Source: Halomonas sp. QHL1 (lineage in GTDB: Bacteria > Pseudomonadota > Gammaproteobacteria > Pseudomonadales > Halomonadaceae). From it: 64,000 nt of DNA. Where the stretch lies: positions 313,944 through 377,943 of the forward strand of contig NZ_MINL01000001.1 of NCBI RefSeq assembly GCF_001882345.1, read 5' to 3'. Positions 36,301-45,321 of this stretch are shown here, piece by piece (position 1 is the first letter of the stretch; each line of letters starts with the position of its first letter). The translations under genes were made by a program, and so were the position numbers. The notes under the pieces were generated by a model. The model was given only the letters and a program-made list of their open reading frames with translations. It made no database searches and was not told the DNA's origin.

Positions 36301-38949
36301 ATGAGTCACGACCTACACGAATCTCTGCGCGATAACGTGCGTATTCTAGGCGACAGCCTGGGGCGAACCATTGCCGATGATTTGGGCCAAGCATTTGTCG
36401 ATAAAATTGAAACCATTCGCGCCCACGCCAAGCGCGGGCGGCAAGGAGATTCGCTGCAGCAGCGCGAATTGATCGAGTACCTGCGTGAGCTGCCCGAGCA
36501 AGATCTACTGCCGGTCACCCGGGCATTTAACCAGTTTTTAAACCTCGCTAACATTGCCGAACAGCACTACCGGGCGCGCTTTCGCCGGGTAGAGGACTAC
36601 AAGCCCGGCTCCCAGCCGGTACTGGGGGAGCTTCTTCAGCGCGCCGAGCAGGCGGGCAACTCACCGCGTAAACTGGTCGAGACCCTCGCCAATATGCGCG
36701 TCGAGCTGGTGCTAACCGCCCACCCCACCGAAGTTATCCGCCGCACCTTGATCCAAAAATATGACGCTATCGATGAGTGCTTAACCGCCATTGAGAGCTC
36801 CGAAGATTACCCGGAGCGTGGCACCCGTGCCCAGGGGCGCCTGGAAGAGCTGATTAGCCAGGCGTGGCATACCGACGAGATCCGCCACGAGCGGCCCACC
36901 CCGGTGGACGAGGCCAAGTGGGGCTTTGCGGTAATTGAAAACTCCCTGTGGCAGGCGGTGCCAGATTTCCATAGAGATTTGGATAACCTGCTGCTGGATA
37001 CCGCCGGTGAACGCCTGCCCCTGGACGCCGCGCCGATACGCTACGCCTCCTGGATGGGCGGTGACCGCGACGGTAACCCCAACGTGACCGCCCGGGTGAC
37101 CCGTGAAGTGTTGCTGCTTGGCCGCTGGATGGCCGCCGACCTCTATCTGCGTGATCTTGAACAGCTCAAAACCGAGCTCTCCATGTGGAAGGCCAATAGC
37201 GCGCTCAAGGCCGAAGCGGGCGATGTAGCGGAGCCGTACCGCGAAGTGCTGAAGCGGCTGCTGGCGAAGATGGAATCAACCCGTGATTGGGCCAAGGCCG
37301 AGCTTGAAGGGCGTAACTACGATGGCGGGCCGATTATTGAAACCCGCGATCAGCTCTACTCACCGCTGCTCGCCTGTTACCGCTCGCTGTGTGATGTGGG
37401 TCTCGACACCATTGCCAACGGCGCGCTGCTGGATACGCTGCGTCGGGTAGCGGTGTTTGGCGTTACGCTGACCAAGCTCGACCTACGCCAAGAAGCCAGC
37501 CGTCATGCCCAGGTCATTGAAGAGCTGACCAGCGCCCTGGGCCTGGGCCACTACCAGGAGTGGGACGAAGCCAAACGTCAGGAATTTCTACTTGCCGAAC
37601 TGGCCTCACGCCGCCCGCTGATTCCGCGCCGCTGGGAGTGCTCTGCCGAGTCCCGCGAAGTGCTGGATACGTTTAAAGTCATCGCCCAGGAGCATTCCGA
37701 AGCACTGGGGACTTACATTATTTCCATGGCCGCTGAGCCCTCTGACGTGCTTACCGTGGCACTGCTAATGAAAGAGGTGGGAGGGCAGGTAACGCTACCT
37801 ATCGCACCGCTGTTTGAAACCCTTAACGACCTGGATCACGCAGGCGATGTGGTGGATCAGCTGCTGGCGATACCGGGCTACCGTTCGCTGATCGATGACC
37901 GTCAGGAGGTCATGATTGGCTACTCGGATTCGGCAAAAGATGCCGGCCAGCTGGCCGCTGCCTGGGCGCAGTATCGCGCTCAGGAGTCGCTGGTGAATGT
38001 GTGTAACCGACACGGCGTCGATTTAACCCTATTCCACGGCCGCGGCGGCACCGTTGGCCGTGGCGGCGGCCCGGCCCACGCGGCGATACTCTCCCAGCCC
38101 CCCGGCTCGGTAAACGGCAGCCTGCGGGTGACCGAGCAGGGTGAGATGATTCGCTTCAAGTTTGGCCAGCCCGATATTGCTCTACGCTCCATGGAGATCT
38201 ATGCCTGTGCGGTGCTGGAAGCCACGCTGCTGCCACCGCGTGCGCCAGAACCGCACTGGCGTGAAGAGATGGATCAGCTTGCCAAGGTAGCGCATGGTGC
38301 CTATGTGGGCGTGGTGCGTGAAGACCCGGACTTCGTGCCTTATTTCCGCGCGGTCACACCAGAAGGCGCATTGGGTAGGCTGCCGTTGGGTTCACGCCCC
38401 ACCAAGCGGCGCCAGGATGGCGGGGTGGAAACCCTGCGCGCCATTCCATGGATTTTCGCCTGGACACAGATTCGCCTGATGCTACCCGCATGGCTGGGCA
38501 GCGGCGAAGCCTTCTCGCGGCGTTTAGAGCAGCCCGGCGGTCGCGATGTGCTGCAAGAGATGCGCAATGAATGGCCGTTCTTTGGCACCTACCTGGACAT
38601 GCTGGAGATGCTGCTGGCCAAAGCCGATGTCGCCATTGCCGCTTACTACGAGCACCGCTTGGTCGACGAGCCCTCGCTGAAGGCATTGGGTAAAAAGTTA
38701 CGCCAGCGCTTCGCGTCCCTAGAAGAAGCCGTGCTGGATATTCTTCAGCAGGAGAAGCTGCTGGAGAACACGCCGCTGATTCGCCAGGCAATCGATGTGC
38801 GCAACCCCTACATCGATCCGCTGCATGGTTTGCAGGCGGAGCTGCTGCAGCGAAACCGCGACGCCGATGGGGCGATCAGCGCCGATCTTTCCCGGGCGTT
38901 GATGGTGACCATGGCAGGCATTGCGGCGGGATTGCGTAATACCGGCTAG
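36301..38949 (+). CDS. ppc: Phosphoenolpyruvate carboxylase
   Basis: An 882-residue enzyme that makes oxaloacetate from PEP and bicarbonate to refill the TCA cycle. The active-site histidine is H141 in VLTAHPTEVIRRTL. The loop FHGRGGTVGRGGGP and the conserved end RNTG are present. AAGGAGG at 36285-36291 favours the ATG at 36301 over the in-frame ATG at 36295, which lies only three bases from it. It is probably transcribed from its own promoter in the 38-base gap or by readthrough from mazG. Confidence 0.95.
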   Translation: MSHDLHESLRDNVRILGDSLGRTIADDLGQAFVDKIETIRAHAKRGRQGDSLQQRELIEYLRELPEQDLLPVTRAFNQFLNLANIAEQHYRARFRRVEDYKPGSQPVLGELLQRAEQAGNSPRKLVETLANMRVELVLTAHPTEVIRRTLIQKYDAIDECLTAIESSEDYPERGTRAQGRLEELISQAWHTDEIRHERPTPVDEAKWGFAVIENSLWQAVPDFHRDLDNLLLDTAGERLPLDAAPIRYASWMGGDRDGNPNVTARVTREVLLLGRWMAADLYLRDLEQLKTELSMWKANSALKAEAGDVAEPYREVLKRLLAKMESTRDWAKAELEGRNYDGGPIIETRDQLYSPLLACYRSLCDVGLDTIANGALLDTLRRVAVFGVTLTKLDLRQEASRHAQVIEELTSALGLGHYQEWDEAKRQEFLLAELASRRPLIPRRWECSAESREVLDTFKVIAQEHSEALGTYIISMAAEPSDVLTVALLMKEVGGQVTLPIAPLFETLNDLDHAGDVVDQLLAIPGYRSLIDDRQEVMIGYSDSAKDAGQLAAAWAQYRAQESLVNVCNRHGVDLTLFHGRGGTVGRGGGPAHAAILSQPPGSVNGSLRVTEQGEMIRFKFGQPDIALRSMEIYACAVLEATLLPPRAPEPHWREEMDQLAKVAHGAYVGVVREDPDFVPYFRAVTPEGALGRLPLGSRPTKRRQDGGVETLRAIPWIFAWTQIRLMLPAWLGSGEAFSRRLEQPGGRDVLQEMRNEWPFFGTYLDMLEMLLAKADVAIAAYYEHRLVDEPSLKALGKKLRQRFASLEEAVLDILQQEKLLENTPLIRQAIDVRNPYIDPLHGLQAELLQRNRDADGAISADLSRALMVTMAGIAAGLRNTG

Positions 38950-38981
38950 ACATAACCATATTTAATGACTAGGAGGCGTCA

Positions 38982-39527
38982 ATGTCCTCAGATGCTCAAG
39001 CGGTACTCGACTTTTGGTTTGAAGCCTTGACGCCTGCTCAGTGGTTTAAAAAAGACCCTGAAATGGATCGTACAATCTCGCAGCGGTTTGGCGCACTGCA
39101 TGCCCAAGCCGCGCGGTGCGAATGTTACGCATGGCGTGAAACCGTCCAAGGGCGGCTTGCGGAAATCATTGTGCTGGATCAGTTCTCGCGCAACATCTAC
39201 CGCGACGACGCCCGCGCCTTTGCCACCGATGCCTTAGCGCTAGTACTAGCCCAGGAGGCGGTGTCCGCTAGTGCTGACGCCGAACTAACTAGTCAGCAGC
39301 GGGCATTTGTGTATATGCCCTATATGCATAGCGAGTCAGCGGCCATCCATGAAGTGGCGATGGAGCTGTTTAACCAGCCGGGGTTAGAGAATAACTACGA
39401 CTTTGAAGTGCGCCATAAGGCGATTATTGATCGCTTTGGGCGCTACCCGCACCGCAATGCTTTGTTGGGTCGGGACTCTACCGACGAGGAGCTGGCCTTC
39501 TTAAAGGAGCCCGGCTCCTCTTTTTAA
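38982..39527 (+). CDS. DUF924 family protein
   Basis: A 181-residue cytoplasmic helical protein. DFWFEALTPAQWFKKDPEMD at the start, then VLDQFSRNIYRDDARAFATD, AFVYMPYMHSE and DRFGRYPHRNALLGR, are the conserved DUF924 text. The family has a TPR-like fold and no established function. AGGAGG precedes the ATG. It lies 32 bases after ppc and 36 bases before rluF. A hairpin with a T run overlaps its last codons. Confidence 0.88.
   Translation: MSSDAQAVLDFWFEALTPAQWFKKDPEMDRTISQRFGALHAQAARCECYAWRETVQGRLAEIIVLDQFSRNIYRDDARAFATDALALVLAQEAVSASADAELTSQQRAFVYMPYMHSESAAIHEVAMELFNQPGLENNYDFEVRHKAIIDRFGRYPHRNALLGRDSTDEELAFLKEPGSSF
39503..39525 (+). terminator. Possible short terminator overlapping the end of the DUF924 gene
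   Basis: AGGAG (39505-39509) pairs with CTCCT (39515-39519) around CCCGG, and CTTTTT follows, running into the stop codon. The stem is only five base pairs, extendable by A-T pairs with a bulge, so the call is tentative. Confidence 0.4.
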
Positions 39528-39563
39528 CTGTTTGCTTATCCTCTTTTAGCCACGTGGCGTTTT

Positions 39564-40625
39564 ATGTCGTTTCGAAAATCTACCCGTATCAATAAATACA
39601 TTAGCGAGAGCGGGATGTGCTCTCGTCGTGAAGCCGACCGTTTTGTGGAGCAGGGCAACGTGTGGATTAACGGTCGCCGCGCGACCACCGGTGATCAGGT
39701 GGTGGCGGGTGACTTAGTTAAGGTCAACGGTCAGGAGATCGAGCCTCAGGAAGAGGAAGATTTAGTTCTTATTGCGCTGAACAAACCGGTGGGCATTGTC
39801 AGTACCACCGAATCCAGCGAAAAGGACAATATCGTTGAGTTTGTGAAGCATGGCGTGCGTATTTTTCCCATTGGGCGGCTCGATAAAGACTCCCAGGGGC
39901 TGATTTTTTTAACCAATAACGGCGATCTGGTTAATAAGATTCTGCGCGCCAATAACAACCACGAAAAAGAGTACCAGGTGACGGTGAACAAGCCGATCAC
40001 CGACGAATTTATTGACGGCATGCAGAGCGGCGTGCCGATTCTTGGCAAGGTGACCAAACGCTGCAAGGTACAAAAAGAGTCCACCTTTGTGTTCACCATC
40101 ACGCTGGTGCAGGGGCTCAATCGGCAAATTCGCCGTATGTGCGAATACTTCGGCTACGAGGTTACCCAGCTTATTCGTACGCGCATTATGAATGTGCCGC
40201 TCAAAGGCTTGGCCCTGGGCGACTGGCGCGATCTGACTGCCAAAGAGATCGATACCATTATCGCGCTAACGGAACGCTCAGAGGCTGCACCCGAGAAGAA
40301 AAGTAAAGCTAAGCCGGAAAGACCCAACTACAGCTCGGGCGCAGGAAAGGCAAAGCCGCCCGCTGCGAAAGGGCGCCCGGCCAAAGTCGGCGCGAAGTCG
40401 GCTGGTGCCAAGGCCGCCGGAGCTAAACCGCTTCCCAAAGGTAAAAAAGCTGCCAGCGGAAAAGTCAGTACCGGCCCGAAGGGCAGTGCCGGTAAACCGC
40501 ACCCCAAAGGTAAAGCCCCCGGCAAGCCCGGTGTTAAAAGCAAGCCTGGTGCTAAAGGTAAGCCCGTGGGTAAAGGCCGCGGCAAGCCAGCGGTGGGCGG
40601 CAAACCTTCTCAGCGACGCAAGTAG
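39564..40625 (+). CDS. rluF: 23S rRNA pseudouridine synthase RluF with a long basic tail
   Basis: A 353-residue RsuA-family synthase. An S4 RNA-binding domain opens it ([20 protein letters not shown]), and the catalytic aspartate lies in [19 protein letters not shown]. The text KNEKEYQV-like [13 protein letters not shown] and [18 protein letters not shown] fits RluF, which modifies U2604 (and tRNA-Tyr U35 in E. coli); assignment against RluB or RluE rests on this pattern. About 105 residues at the C-terminus (from about 245) are low-complexity Lys/Pro/Gly/Ala repeats, longer than in E. coli RluF (about 290 residues). Confidence 0.87.
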   Translation: MSFRKSTRINKYISESGMCSRREADRFVEQGNVWINGRRATTGDQVVAGDLVKVNGQEIEPQEEEDLVLIALNKPVGIVSTTESSEKDNIVEFVKHGVRIFPIGRLDKDSQGLIFLTNNGDLVNKILRANNNHEKEYQVTVNKPITDEFIDGMQSGVPILGKVTKRCKVQKESTFVFTITLVQGLNRQIRRMCEYFGYEVTQLIRTRIMNVPLKGLALGDWRDLTAKEIDTIIALTERSEAAPEKKSKAKPERPNYSSGAGKAKPPAAKGRPAKVGAKSAGAKAAGAKPLPKGKKAASGKVSTGPKGSAGKPHPKGKAPGKPGVKSKPGAKGKPVGKGRGKPAVGGKPSQRRK

Positions 40626-40651
40626 CTCCTAACCCTTCAAGAGTCTTCACT

Positions 40652-40927
40652 GTGATTCCAATCGTCGCCTTTTACGCTTTGATTAGCGTTATCGCTTATA
40701 TCACTTACGCTATCGACAAAAAGGCGGCCATTAAAAACCGCCGTCGGGTAAGTGAAAAGTCGCTACATCTGCTTGGGTTAGTAGGGGGCTGGCCGGGTGC
40801 GCTACTGGCCCAACAGCAACTGCGGCATAAAACCCAGAAAACCGCCTTTCAAGTTACGTTCTGGCTGACGGTTGTCGTAAATCTGGCCTGTGCAGGGTGG
40901 CTAACGGTTTCATTGAGTCTCATTTAG
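40652..40927 (+). CDS. DUF1294 family membrane protein
   Basis: A 91-residue inner-membrane protein. It has hydrophobic segments at about 3-22 and 67-90 and the DUF1294 signature in between: YAIDKKAA, RRVSEKSLHLLGLVGGWPG and RHKTQKTAFQVTFW. Function is unknown. The start is a GTG at 40652 with AGAG nearby. In many bacteria the domain is fused to a cold-shock domain; here it stands alone. It converges with trpG. Confidence 0.85.
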   Translation: MIPIVAFYALISVIAYITYAIDKKAAIKNRRRVSEKSLHLLGLVGGWPGALLAQQQLRHKTQKTAFQVTFWLTVVVNLACAGWLTVSLSLI

Positions 40928-40957
40928 CCACACGTTTAGCCACCCTATGCTTGGTGC

Positions 40958-41638
40958 CTACGCTGTGGTGTGATCGTTGGGCGCGAAAAGAAAATTAGCG
41001 ATTAGCTCTTTACCGCCCTCGGTGGCAAACGATTCCGGGTGGAACTGGATGCCGTGAATCGGGTACTCCCGATGCTTAACCCCCATCAGTTCGAATTCAC
41101 CCAACGCCTGCCAGCGGCTGCGCTGCTCAAAGTTATTCGCCTCAAGTGCGCCCACGGTAGCGGTCACTTCCAGGCAATCGGGCAGGGTGGTCGCATCGGC
41201 GATTAGCGAGTGGTAGCGCATGACCTCAAGCTGGTCGGGCACGCCATTAAACACCGATGCGTTATTATGGTTGATGGGGCTGATTTTGCCGTGCATCGGC
41301 AGCGGCGCCTTCACTACCTTGCCGCCAAACACATGCACAATGCCCTGCATACCCAGGCACACTCCCAGCAGCGGTGTGGTTTTGCCTAGCTTCTCGATGA
41401 CTTCGGCACACACGCCAAAGTAGCGCGGGTCATCCGGCGAGCCGGGGCCGGGAGAGATAATAATGCGATCCGGTGCCATGGCTTCGATGGCGTTGAAATC
41501 GATCTGATTATTGCGCTTAACGATAATCTCAAAATTGGCCAGCCCGCCGCGATTCTTCTCCGTGGTCAGAATCTCACCAATAAACTGGTAGAGGTTATAA
41601 GTGAAGGAGTCGTAATTATCGATAATAAGTACCTTCAT
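40958..41638 (-). CDS. trpG: Anthranilate synthase component II (glutamine amidotransferase)
   Basis: A 226-residue class I glutaminase that feeds ammonia to component I. The triad is C94 in LLGVCLGMQG, H200 and E202 in IQFHPESFAT; the oxyanion segment is ISPGPGSPDD. TrpG and PabA are often interchangeable, and the call rests on the neighbours trpE and trpR. A short insertion (about 25-34, with TTEKNRGG) is unusual for the family. The ATG overlaps the trpE stop by four bases. Confidence 0.85.
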   Translation of the reverse strand: MKVLIIDNYDSFTYNLYQFIGEILTTEKNRGGLANFEIIVKRNNQIDFNAIEAMAPDRIIISPGPGSPDDPRYFGVCAEVIEKLGKTTPLLGVCLGMQGIVHVFGGKVVKAPLPMHGKISPINHNNASVFNGVPDQLEVMRYHSLIADATTLPDCLEVTATVGALEANNFEQRSRWQALGEFELMGVKHREYPIHGIQFHPESFATEGGKELIANFLFAPNDHTTA

Positions 41639-43056
41639 GCTGGGCTCTCCATGTCCGTCTCCATAAAGGGGGCAAGGGCTTTGCGCGTACCGGCAAACTT
41701 GCGGCGAATCTCTTCATACTCATCTTCAGCGTTGCTATCAAACACATTGCCACCACAGGTTTGCACATAGGCGCGCTCGCCATTCACAAACACGGTGCGA
41801 ATGGGAATCGCAAAGGTGCAGTCGCCGTTAAACGAGAATTGGCCCACTGCGCCGCCGTAGGGGCCGCGGCCGTCGGTTTCAAGATCATCGATGATTTTCA
41901 TCGCTTCGATTTTGGGTGCGCCGGTGAGGGTGCCCGCGGGGAAGTTGCTGGCCAGCGCGGTAAACATATCTTCGCCTTCTGCGATAATGCCGACGATCTC
42001 GCTGGAAATATGCTGCACGTGGCTAAAGCGCTTGATATCCATCAGGCTGCGCACTTTCACCGTGCCAAACTGCGCCACCCGGCCAATATCGTTGCGGTGT
42101 AGATCCACGATCATATTGTGCTCGGCGATCTCTTTGGGGTCGTTGAGCAGCGCCCGGGCGAGTTGGGTATCTTCTTGGGGCGTCTGACCCCGGGTAGTGG
42201 TACCCGCCAGAGGGAAGGTTTCCATCTCGCCCTGGCGTAGCCGGAACAAAAGCTCCGGGCTTGCGCCGATCAGCTTCTGTTCGCCAAATTTGACGTAGTA
42301 CATCTGCGGCGACGGGTTGATGGTGCGTAGCTGGTCATAGAGCGCCAGGGAATCGCCTTTAATACTGAAGCGTTTTTTAAAGCCGACTTCGCACTGGAAC
42401 ACTTTGCCGTCGATAATATCCTGCTTCACCTTGGCCACCGCCTCAGCGTGTTCTGCCTGGCTCATGGTGTCGCCAAGGGCGGTTATCTGCAGTGGGCCTG
42501 CTGGCTCATCGTCGGCGTCGATCAGCGTCTGCAGAAACTCGTAGCGGCTGTTGTCGTAGTAGAAGTAGGTGACTTCCCCGGTCATCTTGTCGAGGATCAG
42601 GCCATCTTTGTAAAGCCCAAAGCGGAAGGTGTCGAAATCATCGCTGGCTTTTAAGGTAAGCGATGGCTCGAAGTACTGCATGGCATCGTAACCGAGATAA
42701 CCGCTTAGCCCGCCAGCGTATTTACGCGAAATAATATTCTGCGGGATCAGGCTGCGTAGAAGCTCATAAGGGTTATCGCTCGGGTAATGGTTGGTATTCC
42801 CGTCGCGGTCTTCAATGGTCAGCGTGTTGCCGTTGGCGTAGAGCGTGTACTCGGGGTCGAAGCCAATGATCGAGTGGCGCGCCATATGGCTATCTTCGCC
42901 CAGAGACTCCAGCATGTAGCAGGTATCAAACCGACGCTCGATTTTTTGAAACAGGGCAAAGAAGTCGCAGTCCGCCGCCAAGGTCACATAGTGAGGTTTG
43001 CGTGGCAGCGTAAATGGCTGCGGGCCTGACGAGGCATGTGTATTGGCAGTGGTCAT
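41635..43056 (-). CDS. trpE: Anthranilate synthase component I
   Basis: A 473-residue chorismate-using enzyme. The chorismate-binding domain (about 205-460) has PLAGTTTRGQ, DLHRNDIGRV, SNFPAGTLTGAPKIEAM and QTCGGNVFDSN. Near residue 48 MLESLGEDSHMARHSIIG includes the LES motif that binds feedback tryptophan in TrpE and is usually missing from PabB-type enzymes. Along with the TrpR gene upstream this supports TrpE. It is shorter than E. coli TrpE (about 520). It overlaps both trpR and trpG by four bases. Confidence 0.87.
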   Translation of the reverse strand: MTTANTHASSGPQPFTLPRKPHYVTLAADCDFFALFQKIERRFDTCYMLESLGEDSHMARHSIIGFDPEYTLYANGNTLTIEDRDGNTNHYPSDNPYELLRSLIPQNIISRKYAGGLSGYLGYDAMQYFEPSLTLKASDDFDTFRFGLYKDGLILDKMTGEVTYFYYDNSRYEFLQTLIDADDEPAGPLQITALGDTMSQAEHAEAVAKVKQDIIDGKVFQCEVGFKKRFSIKGDSLALYDQLRTINPSPQMYYVKFGEQKLIGASPELLFRLRQGEMETFPLAGTTTRGQTPQEDTQLARALLNDPKEIAEHNMIVDLHRNDIGRVAQFGTVKVRSLMDIKRFSHVQHISSEIVGIIAEGEDMFTALASNFPAGTLTGAPKIEAMKIIDDLETDGRGPYGGAVGQFSFNGDCTFAIPIRTVFVNGERAYVQTCGGNVFDSNAEDEYEEIRRKFAGTRKALAPFMETDMESPA

Positions 43057-43331
43057 GATGCATCATTCCGTGAAGAAGGGCTTGAAGAGGGTAACGTGGT
43101 CAGCGCGCGGGAACCCCGCGAAACCGTAGCGATGCCCACGCCCAGGGTTTCGGCAATTTTGCGGTGGGGCACACCTTCACGCAGCAGCTTAAAAATTTGT
43201 AGGCGTTTACTGATTTCTTGGTACTCTGCTGGCGTTAGCAGGCTCGCCAGCGCTCTATCCATTGCTTCAGGTGAATCAATGGAGAGTAGGTGGTCGATTA
43301 GCTCAGCCTGATAGTGGCCGTTTGAAGGCAT
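43053..43331 (-). CDS. trpR: Trp repressor family protein
   Basis: A 92-residue TrpR homologue. LLTPAEYQEISKRLQIFKLL aligns with the TrpR dimer core, and REGVPHRKIAETLGVGIATV then SRGSRALTT is the helix-turn-helix, nearly the classic GAGIATITRGS text. It should bind DNA with tryptophan as corepressor. It is the first gene of a trpR-trpE-trpG operon with ATGA overlaps, unlike E. coli, where trpR stands alone. The C-terminal tail is Ser/Pro-rich. Confidence 0.88.
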   Translation of the reverse strand: MPSNGHYQAELIDHLLSIDSPEAMDRALASLLTPAEYQEISKRLQIFKLLREGVPHRKIAETLGVGIATVSRGSRALTTLPSSSPSSRNDAS

Positions 43332-43356
43332 AGTTCGCTACCGAGTAATTAGTGAT

Positions 43357-43400
43357 GTACTAACGTACTAGTACGCTACCTGATTGCTCTGGGAAGTCAA
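43357..43400 (-). promoter_or_regulatory. Trp-operator-like site and promoter of trpR-trpE-trpG
   Basis: GTACTAACGTACTAGTACGC at 43357-43376 matches the E. coli trp operator core at most positions; the half-site CTAGTACG is identical, and CGTACTAGTACG is a perfect palindrome. On the minus strand TTGACT (43395-43400) can serve as -35, with TAGCGT as -10 after 16 bases, inside the operator edge. TrpR would thus repress its own operon. Confidence 0.6.
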
Positions 43401-43428
43401 GCAGCGCCTGTCAATTTAAGGGAAACCG

Positions 43429-45321
43429 ATGACTAGTTATTTCATTCAAGCCTTTATTTATCTTGTTGCCGCGGTGATCGCGGTACCTCTGGCCAAGCGT
43501 TTTGGCCTGGGGTCGGTGCTGGGTTACTTGGTCGCCGGGGTAGTGATTGGGCCAATCCTGGGGCTGGTGGGGCAGGAGACCACCACCATTCAGCACTTTG
43601 CCGAGTTTGGCGTAGTGATGATGCTATTTTTGGTTGGCATGGAGCTTGATCCCAAGGGGCTCTGGGCGATGCGGGTTCGGCTGATTGGGCTAGGTGGGCT
43701 TCAGGTTGTGCTAACGGCGGCCGCTGGTACTGCTATTGCCTGGTGGCTGGGGCTTGTGTGGCAAACCGCCCTGGCGGTGGGGCTGATTTTTGCGCTCTCT
43801 TCCACGGCGATTGTGCTGCAAACACTGAATGAAAAGGGGCTCGCCAAAACGGAGGGTGGGCGCAGCGCTTTCTCGGTGCTGCTGTTTCAGGATATTGCGG
43901 TGATCCCCATGCTGGCGCTGATCCCGCTGCTGGCGCTGCCTGAATTAATGGGGGCGGGCGGTGATGATGGCCACGCCAGCTTAAGCCTGGTAGCCCACTT
44001 GCCCGGCTGGGCGCACGCCTTAGTGGTCGTGGGTGCCATCGTGAGTGTTATCGCTGGCGGCTACTACTTAATGCCGCTGCTGTTTCGCTATGTAATTGGC
44101 TCTGGCCTGCGTGAAGTGTTTACCGCTACAGCGTTGATGCTGGTGATTGGCATCGCCGCCCTGATGAGTGTGGTCAATTTATCCCCCGCCCTGGGGGCCT
44201 TCCTGGCGGGCGTGGTGCTCGCCAACAGTGAATTTAAGCACGAGCTGGAAGCCAATATTGAGCCCTTTAAAGGACTGCTGCTGGGGCTGTTTTTTATTAC
44301 CGTAGGGGCAGGTATCAACTTCTCGGTGTTAGCCGCGGAATGGGGCACGGTGCTATCGCTAGGCTTGGCGGTTATCGTTGTTAAAGGTGTGATTCTGCTG
44401 GGCTTAGCGCTGCTGTTTCGAGTGCATGGTAGTAACGGCTGGCTATTCACTTTAAGCCTTGCCCAAGCCGGTGAATTCGGCTTTGTGCTGCTGACCTACA
44501 GCGTTCAAAGCAATGTGATTCCTACCGATATCTCCCAGGTGCTTTCGTTAGTCGTGGCGCTATCGATGTTTTTAACCCCGCTGCTGTTTATAGCCTATGA
44601 TCGGCTGGTTCTGCCGCGCTACCTTATTGCTAAAAACGATGATCGCGAAGCCGATGCTATTGAGGAGCAGGCACCCGTCATCGTTGCGGGCGTAGGGCGG
44701 TTTGGACAAATTATCTGCCGCTTGCTGCGCGCCAATAATATTCCCATCGTGGCGCTGGATCTGGAGATCGAGCAGATCGAGAACCTGCGCAAAATTAACA
44801 TCAAAAGCTACTTTGGCGATGCCAGTCGCTCCGACTTGCTAGAGACCGCAGGGATCGAGCACGCCCGACTACTGGTTATCGCGCTAGACGACCGTGAGCG
44901 TGCCGTGCAGATGGTTAAGCATGTTAAGCATGCCTACCCACAAGTGTGGGTGCTGGCCCGTGCATTCGACCGTGGGCATGGCTATCAGCTACGTGACGCG
45001 GGTGCCGACGACGTGATCAGTGAAACCTATCATTCAGCGCTGGAGCTGGGCGGGCACGCGCTCACAGCCATGGGCGTGCACCCCATGCGAGCTAAGCAGA
45101 TGACCTGGGCGTTTGTACAGAATGAAGATGCCCATGAGGATGAACTGTTTGAGGCCTGGAAAGAGATCGAAGAGGGCATCAGCTTCAGCCCACGCTACGG
45201 TGAGCTGTTTATGAAGCTGGAAGAGTCATTGAATAGCGCCATGCAGCAGGATTGGCCCGAGCCGCAACGGGAAGATGTGCCGATCTGGACACCGCCAGAG
45301 CAGGATCGCGATAACGTTTAA
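43429..45321 (+). CDS. Kef-type K+/H+ antiporter with a TrkA-N domain
   Basis: A 630-residue CPA2 family transporter. About twelve membrane helices occupy residues 1-385, with LGYLVAGVVIGP, FALSSTAIVLQTL, LSPALGAFLAGVVLANSEF and LAQAGEFGFVLL as conserved segments. A cytoplasmic TrkA-N nucleotide-binding domain begins near 405 (VIVAGVGRFGQIICRLL). KefB and KefC release potassium in response to glutathione adducts of electrophiles. The partner KefF/KefG quinone reductase is not next to it, so regulation by glutathione is unproved. AAGGGA precedes the ATG. It diverges from trpR over 97 bases. Confidence 0.88.
   Translation: MTSYFIQAFIYLVAAVIAVPLAKRFGLGSVLGYLVAGVVIGPILGLVGQETTTIQHFAEFGVVMMLFLVGMELDPKGLWAMRVRLIGLGGLQVVLTAAAGTAIAWWLGLVWQTALAVGLIFALSSTAIVLQTLNEKGLAKTEGGRSAFSVLLFQDIAVIPMLALIPLLALPELMGAGGDDGHASLSLVAHLPGWAHALVVVGAIVSVIAGGYYLMPLLFRYVIGSGLREVFTATALMLVIGIAALMSVVNLSPALGAFLAGVVLANSEFKHELEANIEPFKGLLLGLFFITVGAGINFSVLAAEWGTVLSLGLAVIVVKGVILLGLALLFRVHGSNGWLFTLSLAQAGEFGFVLLTYSVQSNVIPTDISQVLSLVVALSMFLTPLLFIAYDRLVLPRYLIAKNDDREADAIEEQAPVIVAGVGRFGQIICRLLRANNIPIVALDLEIEQIENLRKINIKSYFGDASRSDLLETAGIEHARLLVIALDDRERAVQMVKHVKHAYPQVWVLARAFDRGHGYQLRDAGADDVISETYHSALELGGHALTAMGVHPMRAKQMTWAFVQNEDAHEDELFEAWKEIEEGISFSPRYGELFMKLEESLNSAMQQDWPEPQREDVPIWTPPEQDRDNV

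Noticed and set aside
42130..42250. Unusual PLAGTTTRG motif in TrpE as a sign of a different chorismate enzyme
   Set aside because: The LES tryptophan-binding motif, linkage to trpG and trpR and other conserved segments fit TrpE; related sequences vary at this motif.
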